This document shows, piece after piece, positions 50,345 through 64,000 of a DNA stretch of 64,000 nt. Numbering within the stretch: position 1 is the stretch's first letter; each line of letters begins with the position of its first letter. The translations under genes and the position numbers were made by a program. The DNA comes from Ulva prolifera. Taxonomy: Eukaryota; Chlorophyta; Ulvophyceae; Ulvales; Ulvaceae. The notes under the pieces are model-generated. The model had not been told where the DNA came from and searched no databases. It saw nothing but the letters and a program-made list of their open reading frames with translations. Location of the stretch: NCBI GenBank assembly GCA_023078555.1, contig CM041199.1, positions 9,119,315 to 9,183,314 of the forward strand, read 5' to 3'.

Positions 50345-52460
50345 CAGTATGCCGGGCACTATGTCGGGCACTATGTAGGCATGGTTCCATTTCCGTGCAG
50401 TATGCCGGGCACTATGTCGGGCACTATGTAGGAATGGTTCCATGTCCATGCAGTGTGTCGGGCACTATGTCGGGCACTATGTTGGGCACTATGTCGGCAT
50501 GGTTCCATGTCCGTGCAGTATGTCGGGCACTATGTCAGGCAATATGTCGGCATGGTTCCATATCCGTGCAGTATGCCGGGCACTATGTCGGGCACTATGT
50601 AGGCATGGTTCCATTTCCGTGCGGTATGTCGGGCACTATGTCGGGCGGTATGTCGGGCCCTATGTCGGGCACTATGTTGGGCACTATGTAGGCATGGTTC
50701 CATGTCCGTGCAGCATGCCGGGCACTCTGTCGGGCACTATGTAGGCATGGTTCCATGTCCGTACGGTATGTCGGGCACTATGTCGGGCACTATGTAGGCA
50801 TGGTTCCATGTCCGTGTAGTATGCCGACACTATGTCGGGCACTATGTAGGCATGGTTCCATGTCCGTGCAGTATGCCGGGCACTATGTCGGGCACTATGT
50901 AGGCATGGTTCCATTTCCGTGCAGTATGCCGGGCACTATGTCGGGCACTATGTAGGAATGGTTCCATGTCCATGCAGTGTGTCGGGCACTATGTCAGGCA
51001 CTATGTTGGGCAATATGTAGGCATGGTTCCATGTCCGTGCAGTATGTCGGGCACTATGTTGGGCACTATGTAGGCATGGTTCCATGTCCGTGAAGTATGC
51101 CGGGCACTATGTCGGGCACTACGTAGGCATGGTTCCATGTCCGTGTAGTATGTCGGGCACTATGTCGGGCACTATGTAGGCATGGTTCCGTGTCCGTGCA
51201 GTATGTCCGGCACTATGTTGGGCACTATGTAGGCATGGTTCCATGTCCGTGCAGTATGCCGGGCACTATGTCGGGCACTATGTCGGGCAATATGTTGGGC
51301 ACTATGTAGGCATGGTTCCATGTCCGTGCAGTATGTCGGGCACTATGTTGGGCACTATGTAGGCATGGTTCCATGTCCGTGAAGTATGTTAGGCACTATG
51401 TTGGGCACTATGTCGGAATGGTTCCATGTCCGTGCAGTATGCCGGGCACTATGTCGGGCACTATGTAGGCATGGTTCCATTTCCGTGCAGTATGCCGGGC
51501 ACTATGTCGGGCACTATGTAGGAATGGTTCCATGTCCATGCAGTGTGTCGGGCACTATGTCGGGCACTATGTTGGGCAATATGTAGGCATGGTTCCATGT
51601 CCGTGCAGTATGTCGGGCACTATGTTGGGCACTATGTAGGCATGGTTCCATGTCCGTGAAGTATGCCGGGCACTATGTCGGGCACTACGTAGGCATGGTT
51701 CCATGTCCGTGTAGTATGTCGGGCACTATGTCGGGCACTATGTAGGCATGGTTCCGTGTCCGTGCAGTATGTCCGGCACTATGTTGGGCACTATGTAGGC
51801 ATGGTTCCATGTCCGTGCAGTATGCCGGGCACTATGTCGGGCACTATGTCGGGCAATATGTTGGGCACTATGTAGGCATGGTTCCATGTCCGTGCAGTAT
51901 GCCGGGCACTATGTCGGGCACTATGTAGGAATGGTTCCATGTCCGTGCAGTGTGTCGGGCAGTATGTTGGGCACTATGTTGGGCACTATGTAGGCATGGT
52001 TCCATGTCCGTGCAGTATGCCGGGCACTATGTCGGGCACTATGTCGGCATGGTTCCATGTCCGTGCAGTATGTCGGGCACTATGTCAAGCACAATGTAGG
52101 CATGGTTCCATGTCCGTGCAGTATGCCGGGCACTATGTCGGGCAATATGTAGGCATGGTTCCATGTCCGTGCAGTATGTCGGGCACTATGTTGGGCACTA
52201 TGTAGGCATGGTTCCATGTCCGTGAAGTATGCCGGGCACTATGTCGGGCACTACGTAGGCATGGTTCCATGTCCGTGTAGTATGTCGGGCACTATGTCGG
52301 GCACTATGTCGGGCAATATGTTGGGCACTATGTAGGCATGGTTCCATGTCCGTGCAGTATGTCGGGCACTATGTTGGGCACTATGTAGGCATGGTTCCAT
52401 GTCCGTGAAGTATGTTAGGCACTATGTTGGGCACTATGTCGGAATGGTTCCATGTCCGTG
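50345..52460. repeat. Higher-order repeat of array 2, copy 1 (2,116-base unit)
   Basis: The order of unit variants repeats at offset 2,116; the units at 50684, 51386 and 51939 recur at 52800, 53502 and 54055. A few substitutions separate the copies, such as GTACGG near 50760 against GTGCGG near 52876. Upstream of 50344 the match is lost. Confidence 0.85.
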
Positions 52461-54576
52461 CAGTATGCCGGGCACTATGTCGGGCACTATGTAGGCATGG
52501 TTCCATTTCCGTGCAGTATGCCGGGCACTATGTCGGGCACTATGTAGGAATGGTTCCATGTCCATGCAGTGTGTCGGGCACTATGTCGGGCACTATGTTG
52601 GGCACTATGTCGGCATGGTTCCATGTCCGTGCAGTATGTCGGGCACTATGTCAGGCAATATGTCGGCATGGTTCCATATCCGTGCAGTATGCCGGGCACT
52701 ATGTCGGGCACTATGTAGGCATGGTTCCATTTCCGTGCGGTATGTCGGGCACTATGTCGGGCGGTATGTCGGGCCCTATGTCGGGCACTATGTTGGGCAC
52801 TATGTAGGCATGGTTCCATGTCCGTGCAGCATGCCGGGCACTCTGTCGGGCACTATGTAGGCATGGTTCCATGTCCGTGCGGTATGTCGGGCACTATGTC
52901 GGGCACTATGTAGGCATGGTTCCATGTCCGTGTAGTATGCCGACACTATGTCGGGCACTATGTAGGCATGGTTCCATGTCCGTGCAGTATGCCGGGCACT
53001 ATGTCGGGCACTATGTAGGCATGGTTCCATTTCCGTGCAGTATGCCGGGCACTATGTCGGGCACTATGTAGGAATGGTTCCATGTCCATGCAGTGTGTCG
53101 GGCACTATGTCGGGCACTATGTTGGGCAATATGTAGGCATGGTTCCATGTCCGTGCAGTATGTCGGGCACTATGTTGGGCACTATGTAGGCATGGTTCCA
53201 TGTCCGTGAAGTATGCCGGGCACTATGTCGGGCACTACGTAGGCATGGTTCCATGTCCGTGTAGTATGTCGGGCACTATGTCGGGCACTATGTAGGCATG
53301 GTTCCGTGTCCGTGCAGTATGTCCGGCACTATGTTGGGCACTATGTAGGCATGGTTCCATGTCCGTGCAATATGCCGGGCACTATGTCGGGCACTATGTC
53401 GGGCAATATGTTGGGCACTATGTAGGCATGGTTCCATGTCCGTGCAGTATGTCGGGCACTATGTTGGGCACTATGTAGGCATGGTTCCATGTCCGTGAAG
53501 TATGTTAGGCACTATGTTGGGCACTATGTCGGAATGGTTCCATGTCCGTGCAGTATGCCGGGCACTATGTCGGGCACTATGTAGGCATGGTTCCATTTCC
53601 GTGCAGTATGCCGGGCACTATGTCGGGCACTATGTAGGAATGGTTCCATGTCCATGCAGTGTGTCGGGCACTATGTCGGGCACTATGTTGGGCAATATGT
53701 AGGCATGGTTCCATGTCCGTGCAGTATGTCGGGCACTATGTTGGGCACTATGTAGGCATGGTTCCATGTCCGTGAAGTATGCCGGGCACTATGTCGGGCA
53801 CTACGTAGGCATGGTTCCATGTCCGTGTAGTATGTCGGGCACTATGTCGGGCACTATGTAGGCATGGTTCCGTGTCCGTGCAGTATGTCCGGCACTATGT
53901 TGGGCACTATGTAGGCATGGTTCCATGTCCGTGCAGTATGCCGGGCACTATGTCGGGCACTATGTCGGGCAATATGTTGGGCACTATGTAGGCATGGTTC
54001 CATGTCCGTGCAGTATGCCGGGCACTATGTCGGGCACTATGTAGGAATGGTTCCATGTCCGTGCAGTGTGTCGGGCAGTATGTTGGGCACTATGTTGGGC
54101 ACTATGTAGGCATGGTTCCATGTCCGTGCAGTATGCCGGGCACTATGTCGGGCACTATGTCGGCATGGTTCCATGTCCGTGCAGTATGTCGGGCACTATG
54201 TCAAGCACAATGTAGGCATGGTTCCATGTCCGTGCAGTATGCCGGGCACTATGTCGGGCAATATGTAGGCATGGTTCCATGTCCGTGCAGTATGTCGGGC
54301 ACTATGTTGGGCACTATGTAGGCATGGTTCCATGTCCGTGAAGTATGCCGGGCACTATGTCGGGCACTACGTAGGCATGGTTCCATGTCCGTGTAGTATG
54401 CCGGGCACTATGTCGGGCACTATGTCGGGCAATATGTTGGGCACTATGTAGGCATGGTTCCATGTCCGTGCAGTATGTCGGGCACTATGTTGGGCACTAT
54501 GTAGGCATGGTTCCATGTCCGTGAAGTATGTTAGGCACTATGTTGGGCACTATGTCGGAATGGTTCCATGTCCGTG
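52461..54576. repeat. Higher-order repeat of array 2, copy 2 (2,116-base unit)
   Basis: Second full copy. Further copies follow with altered length: offsets of 2,523 (2,116 plus a 407-base duplication seen at 55618 and 56025) and 1,550 (2,116 minus 566). Partial copies reach about 59900. Confidence 0.85.
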
Positions 54577-57500
54577 CAGTATGCCGGGCACTATGTCGGG
54601 CACTATGTAGGCATGGTTCCATTTCCGTGCAGTATGCCGGGCACTATGTCGGGCACTATGTAGGAATGGTTCCATGTCCATGCAGTGTGTCGGGCACTAT
54701 GTCGGGCACTATGTTGGGCACTATGTCGGCATGGTTCCATGTCCGTGCAGTATGTCGGGCACTATGTCAGGCAATATGTCGGCATGGTTCCATATCCGTG
54801 CAGTATGCCGGGCACTATGTCGGGCACTATGTAGGCATGGTTCCATTTCCGTGCGGTATGTCGGGCACTATGTCGGGCGGTATGTCGGGCCCTATGTCGG
54901 GCACTATGTTGGGCACTATGTAGGCATGGTTCCATGTCCGTGCAGCATGCCGGGCACTCTGTCGGGCACTATGTAGGCATGGTTCCATGTCCGTGCGGTA
55001 TGTCGGGCACTATGTCGGGCACTATGTAGGCATGGTTCCATGTCCGTGTAGTATGCCGACACTATGTCGGGCACTATGTAGGCATGGTTCCATGTCCGTG
55101 CAGTATGCCGGGCACTATGTCGGGCACTATGTAGGCATGGTTCCATTTCCGTGCAGTATGCCGGGCACTATGTCGGGCACTATGTAGGAATGGTTCCATG
55201 TCCATGCAGTGTGTCGGGCACTATGTCGGGCACTATGTTGGGCAATATGTAGGCATGGTTCCATGTCCGTGCAGTATGTCGGGCACTATGTTGGGCACTA
55301 TGTAGGCATGGTTCCATGTCCGTGAAGTATGCCGGGCACTATGTCGGGCACTACATAGGCATGGTTCCATGTCCGTGTAGTATGTCGGGCACTATGTCGG
55401 GCACTATGTAGGCATGGTTCCGTGTCCGTGCAGTATGTCCGGCACTATGTTGGGCACTATGTAGGCATGGTTCCATGTCCGTGCAGTATGCCGGGCACTA
55501 TGTCGGGCACTATGTCGGGCAATATGTTGGGCACTATGTAGGCATGGTTCCATGTCCGTGCAGTATGTCGGGCACTATGTTGGGCACTATGTAGGCATGG
55601 TTCCATGTCCGTGAAGTATGTTAGGCACTATGTTGGGCACTATGTCGGTATGGTTCCATGTCCGTGCAGTATGCCGGGCACTATGTCGGGCACTATGTAG
55701 GCATGGTTCCATTTCCGTGCAGTATGCCGGGCACTATGTCGGGCACTATGTAGGAATGGTTCCATGTCCATGCAGTGTGTCGGGCACTATGTCGGGCACT
55801 ATGTTGGGCACTATGTAGGCATGGTTCCGTGTCCGTGCAGTATGTCCGGCACTATGTTGGGCACTATGTAGGCATGGTTCCATGTCCGTGCAATATGCCG
55901 GGCACTATGTCGGGCACTATGTCGGGCAATATGTTGGGCACTATGTAGGCATGGTTCCATGTCCGTGCAGTATGTCGGGCACTATGTTGGGCACTATGTA
56001 GGCATGGTTCCATGTCCGTGAAGTATGTTAGGCACTATGTTGGGCACTATGTCGGAATGGTTCCATGTCCGTGCAGTATGCCGGGCACTATGTCGGGCAC
56101 TATGTAGGCATGGTTCCATTTCCGTGCAGTATGCCGGGCACTATGTCGGGCACTATGTAGGAATGGTTCCATGTCCATGCAGTGTGGCGGGCACTATGTC
56201 GGGCACTATGTTGGGCAATATGTAGGCATGGTTCCATGTCCGTGCAGTATGTCGGGCACTATGTTGGGCACTATGTAGGCATGGTTCCATGTCCGTGAAG
56301 TATGCCGGGCACTATGTCGGGCACTACGTAGGCATGGTTCCATGTCCGTGTAGTATGTCGGGCACTATGTCGGGCACTATGTAGGCATGGTTCCGTGTCC
56401 GTGCAGTATGTCCGGCACTATGTTGGGCACTATGTAGGCATGGTTCCATGTCCGTGCAGTATGCCGGGCACTATGTCGGGCACTATGTCGGGCAATATGT
56501 TGGGCACTATGTAGGCATGGTTCCATGTCCGTGCAGTATGCCGGGCACTATGTCGGGCACTATGTAGGAATGGTTCCATGTCCGTGCAGTGTGTCGGGCA
56601 GTATGTTGGGCACTATGTTGGGCACTATGTAGGCATGGTTCCATGTCCGTGCAGTATGCCGGGCACTATGTCGGGCACTATGTCGGCATGGTTCCATGTC
56701 CGTGCAGTATGTCGGGCACTATGTCAAGCACAATGTAGGCATGGTTCCATGTCCGTGCAGTATGCCGGGCACTATGTCGGGCAATATGTAGGCATGGTTC
56801 CATGTCCGTGCAGTATGTCGGGCACTATGTTGGGCACTATGTAGGCATGGTTCCATGTCCGTGAAGTATGCCGGGCACTATGTCGGGCACTACGTAGGCA
56901 TGGTTCCATGTCCGTGTAGTATGTCGGGCACTATGTCGGGCACTGTGTCGGGCAATATGTTGGGCACTATGTAGGCATGGTTCCATGTCCGTGCAGTATG
57001 TCGGGCACTATGTTGGGCACTATGTAGGCATGGTTCCATGTCCGTGAAGTATGTTAGGCACTATGTTGGGCACTATGTCGGAATGGTTCCATGTCCGTGC
57101 AGTATGCCGGGCACTATGTCGGGCACTATGTAGGCATGGTTCCATTTCCGTGCAGTATGCCGGGCACTATGTCGGGCACTATGTAGGAATGGTTCCATGT
57201 CCATGCAGTGTGTCGGGCACTATGTCGGGCACTATGTTGGGCACTATGTCGGCATGGTTCCATGTCCGTGCAGTATGTCGGGCACTATGTCAGGCAATAT
57301 GTCGGCATGGTTCCATATCCGTGCAGTATGCCGGGCACTATGTCGGGCACTATGTAGGCATGGTTCCATTTCCGTGCGGTATGTCGGGCACTATGTCGGG
57401 CGGTATGTCGGGCCCTATGTCGGGCACTATGTTGGGCACTATGTAGGCATGGTTCCATGTCCGTGCAGCATGCCGGGCACTCTGTCGGGCACTATGTAGG

Positions 57501-60500
57501 CATGGTTCCATGTCCGTGCGGTATGTCGGGCACTATGTCGGGCACTATGTAGGCATGGTTCCATGTCCGTGTAGTATGCCGACACTATGTCGGGCACTAT
57601 GTAGGCATGGTTCCATGTCCGTGCAGTATGCCGGGCACTATGTCGGGCACTATGTAGGCATGGTTCCATTTCCGTGCAGTATGCCGGGCACTATGTCGGG
57701 CACTATGTAGGAATGGTTCCATGTCCATGCAGTGTGGCGGGCACTATGTCGGGCACTATGTTGGGCAATATGTAGGCATGGTTCCATGTCCGTGCAGTAT
57801 GTCGGGCACTATGTTGGGCACTATGTAGGCATGGTTCCATGTCCGTGAAGTATGCCGGGCACTATGTCGGGCACTACGTAGGCATGGTTCCATGTCCGTG
57901 TAGTATGTCGGGCACTATGTCGGGCACTATGTAGGCATGGTTCCGTGTCCGTGCAGTATGTCCGGCACTATGTTGGGCACTATGTAGGCATGGTTCCATG
58001 TCCGTGCAGTATGCCGGGCACTATGTCGGGCACTATGTCGGGCAATATGTTGGGCACTATGTAGGCATGGTTCCATGTCCGTGCAGTATGCCGGGCACTA
58101 TGTCGGGCACTATGTAGGAATGGTTCCATGTCCGTGCAGTGTGTCGGGCAGTATGTTGGGCACTATGTTGGGCACTATGTAGGCATGGTTCCATGTCCGT
58201 GCAGTATGCCGGGCACTATGTCGGGCACTATGTCGGCATGGTTCCATGTCCGTGCAGTATGTCGGGCACTATGTCAAGCACAATGTAGGCATGGTTCCAT
58301 GTCCGTGCAGTATGCCGGGCACTATGTCGGGCAATATGTAGGCATGGTTCCATGTCCGTGCAGTATGTCGGGCACTATGTTGGGCACTATGTAGGCATGG
58401 TTCCATGTCCGTGAAGTATGCCGGGCACTATGTCGGGCACTACGTAGGCATGGTTCCATGTCCGTGTAGTATGTCGGGCACTATGTCGGGCACTGTGTCG
58501 GGCAATATGTTGGGCACTATGTAGGCATGGTTCCATGTCCGTGCAGTATGTCGGGCACTATGTTGGGCACTATGTAGGCATGGTTCCATGTCCGTGAAGT
58601 ATGTTAGGCACTATGTTGGGCACTATGTCGGAATGGTTCCATGTCCGTGCAGTATGCCGGGCACTATGTCGGGCACTATGTAGGCATGGTTCCATTTCCG
58701 TGCAGTATGCCGGGCACTATGTCGGGCACTATGTAGGAATGGTTCCATGTCCATGCAGTGTGTCGGGCACTATGTCGGGCACTATGTTGGGCACTATGTC
58801 GGCATGGTTCCATGTCCGTGCAGTATGTCGGGCACTATGTCAGGCAATATGTCGGCATGGTTCCATATCCGTGCAGTATGCCGGGCACTATGTCGGGCAC
58901 TATGTAGGCATGGTTCCATTTCCGTGCGGTATGTCGGGCACTATGTCGGGCGGTATGTCGGGCCCTATGTCGGGCACTATGTTGGGCACTATGTAGGCAT
59001 GGTTCCATGTCCGTGCAGCATGCCGGGCACTCTGTCGGGCACTATGTAGGCATGGTTCCATGTCCGTGCGGTATGTCGGGCACTATGTCGGGCACTATGT
59101 AGGCATGGTTCCATGTCCGTGTAGTATGCCGACACTATGTCGGGCACTATGTAGGCATGGTTCCATGTCCGTGCAGTATGCCGGGCACTATGTCGGGCAC
59201 TATGTAGGCATGGTTCCATTTCCGTGCAGTATGCCGGGCACTATGTCGGGCACTATGTAGGAATGGTTCCATGTCCATGCAGTGTGTCGGGCACTATGTC
59301 GGGCACTATGTTGGGCAATATGTAGGCATGGTTCCATGTCCGTGCAGTATGTCGGGCACTATGTTGGGCACTATGTAGGCATGGTTCCATGTCCGTGAAG
59401 TATGCCGGGCACTATGTCGGGCACTACATAGGCATGGTTCCATGTCCGTGTAGTATGTCGGGCACTATGTCGGGCACTATGTAGGCATGGTTCCGTGTCC
59501 GTGCAGTATGTCCGGCACTATGTTGGGCACTATGTAGGCATGGTTCCATGTCCGTGCAGTATGCCGGGCACTATGTCGGGCACTATGTCGGGCAATATGT
59601 TGGGCACTATGTAGGCATGGTTCCATGTCCGTGCAGTATGTCGGGCACTATGTTGGGCACTATGTAGGCATGGTTCCATGTCCGTGAAGTATGTTAGGCA
59701 CTATGTTGGGCACTATGTCGGAATGGTTCCATGTCCGTGCAGTATGCCGGGCACTATGTCGGGCACTATGTAGGCATGGTTCCATTTCCGTGCAGTATGC
59801 CGGGCACTATGTCGGGCACTATGTAGGAATGGTTCCATGTCCATGCAGTGTGTCGGGCACTATGTCGGGCACTATGTTGGGCAATATGTAGGCATGGTTC
59901 CATGTCCGTGCAGTATGTCGGGCACTATGTTGGGCACTATGTAGGCATGGTTCCATGTCCGTGAAGTATGCCGGGCACTATGTCGGGCACTACGTAGGCA
60001 TGGTTCCATGTCCGTGTAGTATGTCGGGCACTATGTCGGGCACTATGTAGGCATGGTTCCGTGTCCGTGCAGTATGTCCGGCACTATGTTGGGCACTATG
60101 TAGGCATGGTTCCATGTCCGTGCAGTATGCCGGGCACTATGTCGGGCAATATGTAGGCATGGTTCCATGTCCGTGCAGTATGTCGGGCACTATGTTGGGC
60201 ACTATGTAGGCATGGTTCCATGTCCGTGTAGTATGTCGGGCACTATGTCGGGCACTACGTAGGCATGGTTCCATGTCCGTGTAGTATGTCGGGCACTATG
60301 TCGGGCACTATGTAGGCATGGTTCCGTGTCCGTGCAGTATGTCCGGCACTATGTTGGGCACTATGTAGGCATGGTTCCATGTCCGTGCAGTATGCCGGGC
60401 ACTATGTCGGGCAATATGTAGGCATGGTTCCATGTCCGTGCAGTATGTCGGGCACTATGTTGGGCACTATGTAGGCATGGTTCCATGTCCGTGCAGTATG

Positions 60501-61601
60501 TCGGGCACTATGTTGGGCACTATGTAGGCATGGTTCCATGTCCGTGAAGTATGCCGGGCACTATGTCGGGCACTACGTAGGCATGGTTCCATGTCCGTGT
60601 AGTATGTCGGGCACTATGTCGGGCACTATGTAGGCATGGTTCCATGTCCGTGCAGTATGCCGGGCACTATGTCGGGCACTATGTAGGAATGGTTCCATGT
60701 CCGTGCAGTGTGTCGGGCAGTGTGTTGGGCACTATGTTGGGCACTATGTAGGCATGGTTCCATGTCCGTGCAGTGTGTCGGGCACGACGTCGGGCACTAT
60801 GTCGGCATGGTTCCATGTCCGTGAAGTATGTCAGGCACTATGTTGGGCACTATGTCGGCATGGTTCCATGTCCATGCAGTATGCCGGGCACTATGCCAGG
60901 CACTATGTAGGCATGGTTCCATGTCCGTGCAGTATGCCGGGCACTATGTCGGGCACTATGTAGGCATGGTTCCATGTCCATGCAGTGTGTCGGGCAGTAT
61001 GTTGGGCACTATGTTGGGCACTATGTAGGCATGGTTCCATGTCCTTGCAGTGTGTCGGGCACGACGTCGGGCACTATGTCGGCATGGTTCCATGTCCGTG
61101 AAGTATGTCAGGCACTATGTTGGGCACTATGTCGGCATGGTTCCATGTCCGTGCAGTGTGTCGGGCACGACGTCGGGCACTATGTCGGCATGGTTCCATG
61201 TCCGTGCGGTATGCCGGGCACTATGTCGGGCACTATGTAGGCATGGTTCCATGTCCGTGCAGTATGCCGGGCACTATGTCGGGCACTATGACGGGCACTA
61301 TGTTGGGCGCTATGTCGGCATGGTTCCATGTCCATGCAGTATGCCGGGCACTATGCCAGGCACTATGTAGGCATGGTTCCATGTCCGTGCAGTATGCCGG
61401 GCACTATGTCGGGCACTATGTCGGCATGGTTCCATCTCCATGCAGTATGTCGGGCACTATGTCAAGCACTATGTAGGCATGGTTCCATGTCCGTGCAGTA
61501 TGCCGGGCACTATGTCGGGCACTATGTAGGCATGGTTCCATGTCCGTGCAGTATGCCGGGCACTATGTCGGGCACTATGACGGGCACTATGTTGGGCGCT
61601 A

Positions 61602-62627
61602 TGTCGGCATGGTTCCATGTCCATGCAGTATGCCGGGCACTATGCCAGGCACTATGTAGGCATGGTTCCATGTCCGTGCAGTATGCCGGGCACTATGTCG
61701 GGCACTATGTCGGCATGGTTCCATGTCCGTGCAGTATGTCGGGCACTATGTCAAGCACTATGTAGGCATGGTTCCATGTCCGTGCAGTATGCCGGGCACT
61801 ATGTCGGGCACTATGTAGGCATGGTTCCATGTCCGTGCGGTATGTCGGGCACTATGTCAGGCACTATGTTGGGCACTATGTAGGCATGGTTCCATGTCCG
61901 CGCAGTATGCCGGGCACTATGTCGGGCACTATGTCGGGCACTATGTTGGGCACTATGTAGGCATGGTTCCATGTCCGTGCAGTATGCCGGGCACTATGTC
62001 GGGCACTATGTAGGAATGGTTCCATGTCCATGCAGTGTGTCGGGCAGTATGTTGGGCACTATGTTGGGCACTATGTAGGCATGGTTCCATGTCCGTGCAG
62101 TATGTCGGGCACTACGTCGGGCACTATGTCGGCATGGTTCCATGTCCGTGCAGTATGTTGGGCACTATGTTTGGCACTATGTAGGCATGGTGCCATGTCC
62201 GTGCAGCATGCCGGGCACTCTGTCGGGCACTATGTAGGCATGGTTCCATGTCCGTGCGGTATGTCGGGCACTATGTCGGGCACTATGTGGGCATGGTTCC
62301 ATGTCCGTGCAGTGTGCCGGGCACTATGTCGGGCACTATGTAGGCATGGTCCCATGTCCGTGCGGTATGCCGGGCAATATGTCGGGCACTATGTAGGAAT
62401 GGTTCCATGTCCATGCTGTGTGTCGGGCACTATTTCGGGCACTCTGTCGGGCACTATGTAGGCATGGTTCCATGTCCGTGCAGTATGTCGGGCACTATGC
62501 TGGGCACTATGTGGGCATGGTTCCATGTCCGTGCAGTATGCCGGGCAATATGTCGGGCACTATGTAGGAATGGTTCCATGTCCATGCTGTGTGTCGGGCA
62601 CTATTTCGGGCACTCTGTCGGGCGCTA
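61602..62627. repeat. Second higher-order repeat of array 2, copy 1 (1,026-base unit)
   Basis: The variant order recurs at offset 1,026; units at 61617 and 62024 recur at 62643 and 63050. These copies use variants such as CTATGCCAGGCAC and TATTTCGGGCAC, which are absent from the 2,116-base units, so this is a distinct homogenisation domain. Confidence 0.8.
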
Positions 62628-63627
62628 TGTCGGCATGGTTCCATGTCCATGCAGTATGCCGGGCACTATGCCAGGCACTATGTAGGCATGGTTCCATGTC
62701 CGTGCAGTATGCCGGGCACTATGTCGGGCACTATGTCGGCATGGTTCCATGTCCGTGCAGTATGTCGGGCACTATGTCAAGCACTATGTAGGCATGGTTC
62801 CATGTCCGTGCAGTATGCCGGGCACTATGTCGGGCACTATGTAGGCATGGTTCCATGTCCGTGCGGTATGTCGGGCACTATGTCAGGCACTATGTTGGGC
62901 ACTATGTAGGCATGGTTCCATGTCCGCGCAGTATGCCGGGCACTATGTCGGGCACTATGTCGGGCACTATGTTGGGCACTATGTAGGCATGGTTCCATGT
63001 CCGTGCAGTATGCCGGGCACTATGTCGGGCACTATGTAGGAATGGTTCCATGTCCATGCAGTGTGTCGGGCAGTATGTTGGGCACTATGTTGGGCACTAT
63101 GTAGGCATGGTTCCATGTCCGTGCAGTATGTCGGGCACTACGTCGGGCACTATGTCGGCATGGTTCCATGTCCGTGCAGTATGTTGGGCACTATGTTTGG
63201 CACTATGTAGGCATGGTGCCATGTCCGTGCAGCATGCCGGGCACTCTGTCGGGCACTATGTAGGCATGGTTCCATGTCCGTGCGGTATGTCGGGCACTAT
63301 GTCGGGCACTATGTGGGCATGGTTCCATGTCCGTGCAGTGTGCCGGGCACTATGTCGGGCACTATGTAGGCATGGTCCCATGTCCGTGCGGTATGCCGGG
63401 CAATATGTCGGGCACTATGTAGGAATGGTTCCATGTCCATGCTGTGTGTCGGGCACTATTTCGGGCACTCTGTCGGGCACTATGTAGGCATGGTTCCATG
63501 TCCGTGCAGTATGTCGGGCACTATGCTGGGCACTATGTGGGCATGGTTCCATGTCCGTGCAGTATGCCGGGCAATATGTCGGGCACTATGTAGGAATGGT
63601 TCCATGTCCATGCTGTGTGTCGGGCAC
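62628..63627. repeat. Second higher-order repeat of array 2, copy 2
   Basis: Direct tandem partner of the preceding unit, matching until about 63627, where TATTTCGGGCACTCTG is replaced by TATGTCGGGCACTATG. Confidence 0.8.
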
Positions 63628-64000
63628 TATGTCGGGCACTATGTTGGGCACTATGTCGGCATGGTTCCATGTCCATGCAGTGTGTCGGGCAGTATGTTGG
63701 GCACTATGTTGGGCACTATGTAGGCATGGTTCCATGTCCGTGTAGTATGCCGGGCACTATGTCGGGCACTATGTAGGCATGGTTCCATGTCCATGCAGTG
63801 TGTCGGGCACTATGTCGGGCACTATGTCGGGCACTATGTTGGGCACTATGTAGGCATGTTTCCATGTCCGTGCAGTATGCCGGGCACTATGTCGGGCACT
63901 ATGTAGGAATGGTTCCATGTCCATGCAGTGTGTCGGGCAGTATGTTGGGCACTATGTTGGGCACTATGTAGGCATGGTTCCATGTCCGTGCAGTGTGTCG

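Larger units (their letters stand above)
50083..64000. repeat. Satellite array 2 (12/53-base family), runs off the right edge
   Basis: Tandem array unrelated in sequence to array 1. The typical 53-base unit consists of GGCATGGTTCCATGTCC, then GTGCAGTATGCC, then two 12-base elements of the type GGGCACTATGTC ending in TA. The number of 12-base elements varies from two to four. Most units contain the hairpin CATGGTTCCATG (5-base arms, TT loop). The array begins abruptly near 50083 at TATGTTGGGCAC. No gene or insertion was found within it. Confidence 0.97.

Noticed and set aside
50083-64000. Cysteine-, histidine- and methionine-rich frames (CRALCRHGSMSV type) as repeat proteins
   Set aside because: The same DNA unit read in different frames gives all of them, and the 53-base period rotates the frame. 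No start context or splice signal supports expression.
1-64000. CRISPR arrays
   Set aside because: The tandem units abut without unique spacers and vary internally, no cas genes are present, and the context is eukaryotic.
1-64000. Telomeric repeats at either end
   Set aside because: No run of TTTAGGG, TTTTAGGG or similar was found. Both window ends lie within the satellites.

Overview
The window looks like a nuclear fragment from a eukaryote with a GC-rich genome, most likely a chlorophyte green alga. Supporting signs are spliced genes with GTGCGT, GTGTGC and GTAGGC donors and GCAG acceptors, C-rich tracts before acceptors, proline/alanine/glycine-rich low-complexity protein, and a TGTAA motif (the usual green-algal polyadenylation signal) after the stop of the plus-strand gene. 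The lineage is an inference; no rRNA or other marker is present.

Layout: (1) 1-41570 is one continuous satellite array. Its building block is a 21-base element beginning CAACTCCCAAGC, combined with a roughly 41-base variant carrying ATAATTGCATAGATACC and GGCTTAAGC. The array has nested higher-order repeats, including an 11,794-base tandem duplication that looks almost identical and a 6,784-base-offset duplication that runs into the array edge. (2) 41571-50082 is an 8.5-kb unique island with two convergent, intron-containing genes. (3) 50083-64000 is a second, unrelated satellite array built from a 12-base GGGCACTATGTC element and a segment carrying the hairpin CATGGTTCCATG, with 2,116-base and 1,026-base higher-order repeats. 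It runs off the window.

In the island, the plus-strand gene (41666-44530, four exons) encodes a Ulp1/SENP-type (peptidase family C48) cysteine protease. Its His-Asp-Gln-Cys tetrad is complete and is spread over three exons. The minus-strand gene (49728-45096, nine proposed exons, about 1,105 residues) encodes a large protein I do not recognise. All of its proposed junctions keep reading phase. The genes converge with about 565 bases between the stops. A Ulp1-like protease beside a large unknown protein in a satellite-bounded island could be the remains or core of a big DNA transposon, since Ulp1-type proteases are known passengers of several DNA transposon families. No terminal repeats or transposase motif prove this. 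Two host genes stranded in satellite DNA is the alternative.

The short open frames inside both satellite arrays are by-products of the repeat period and are not annotated as genes.
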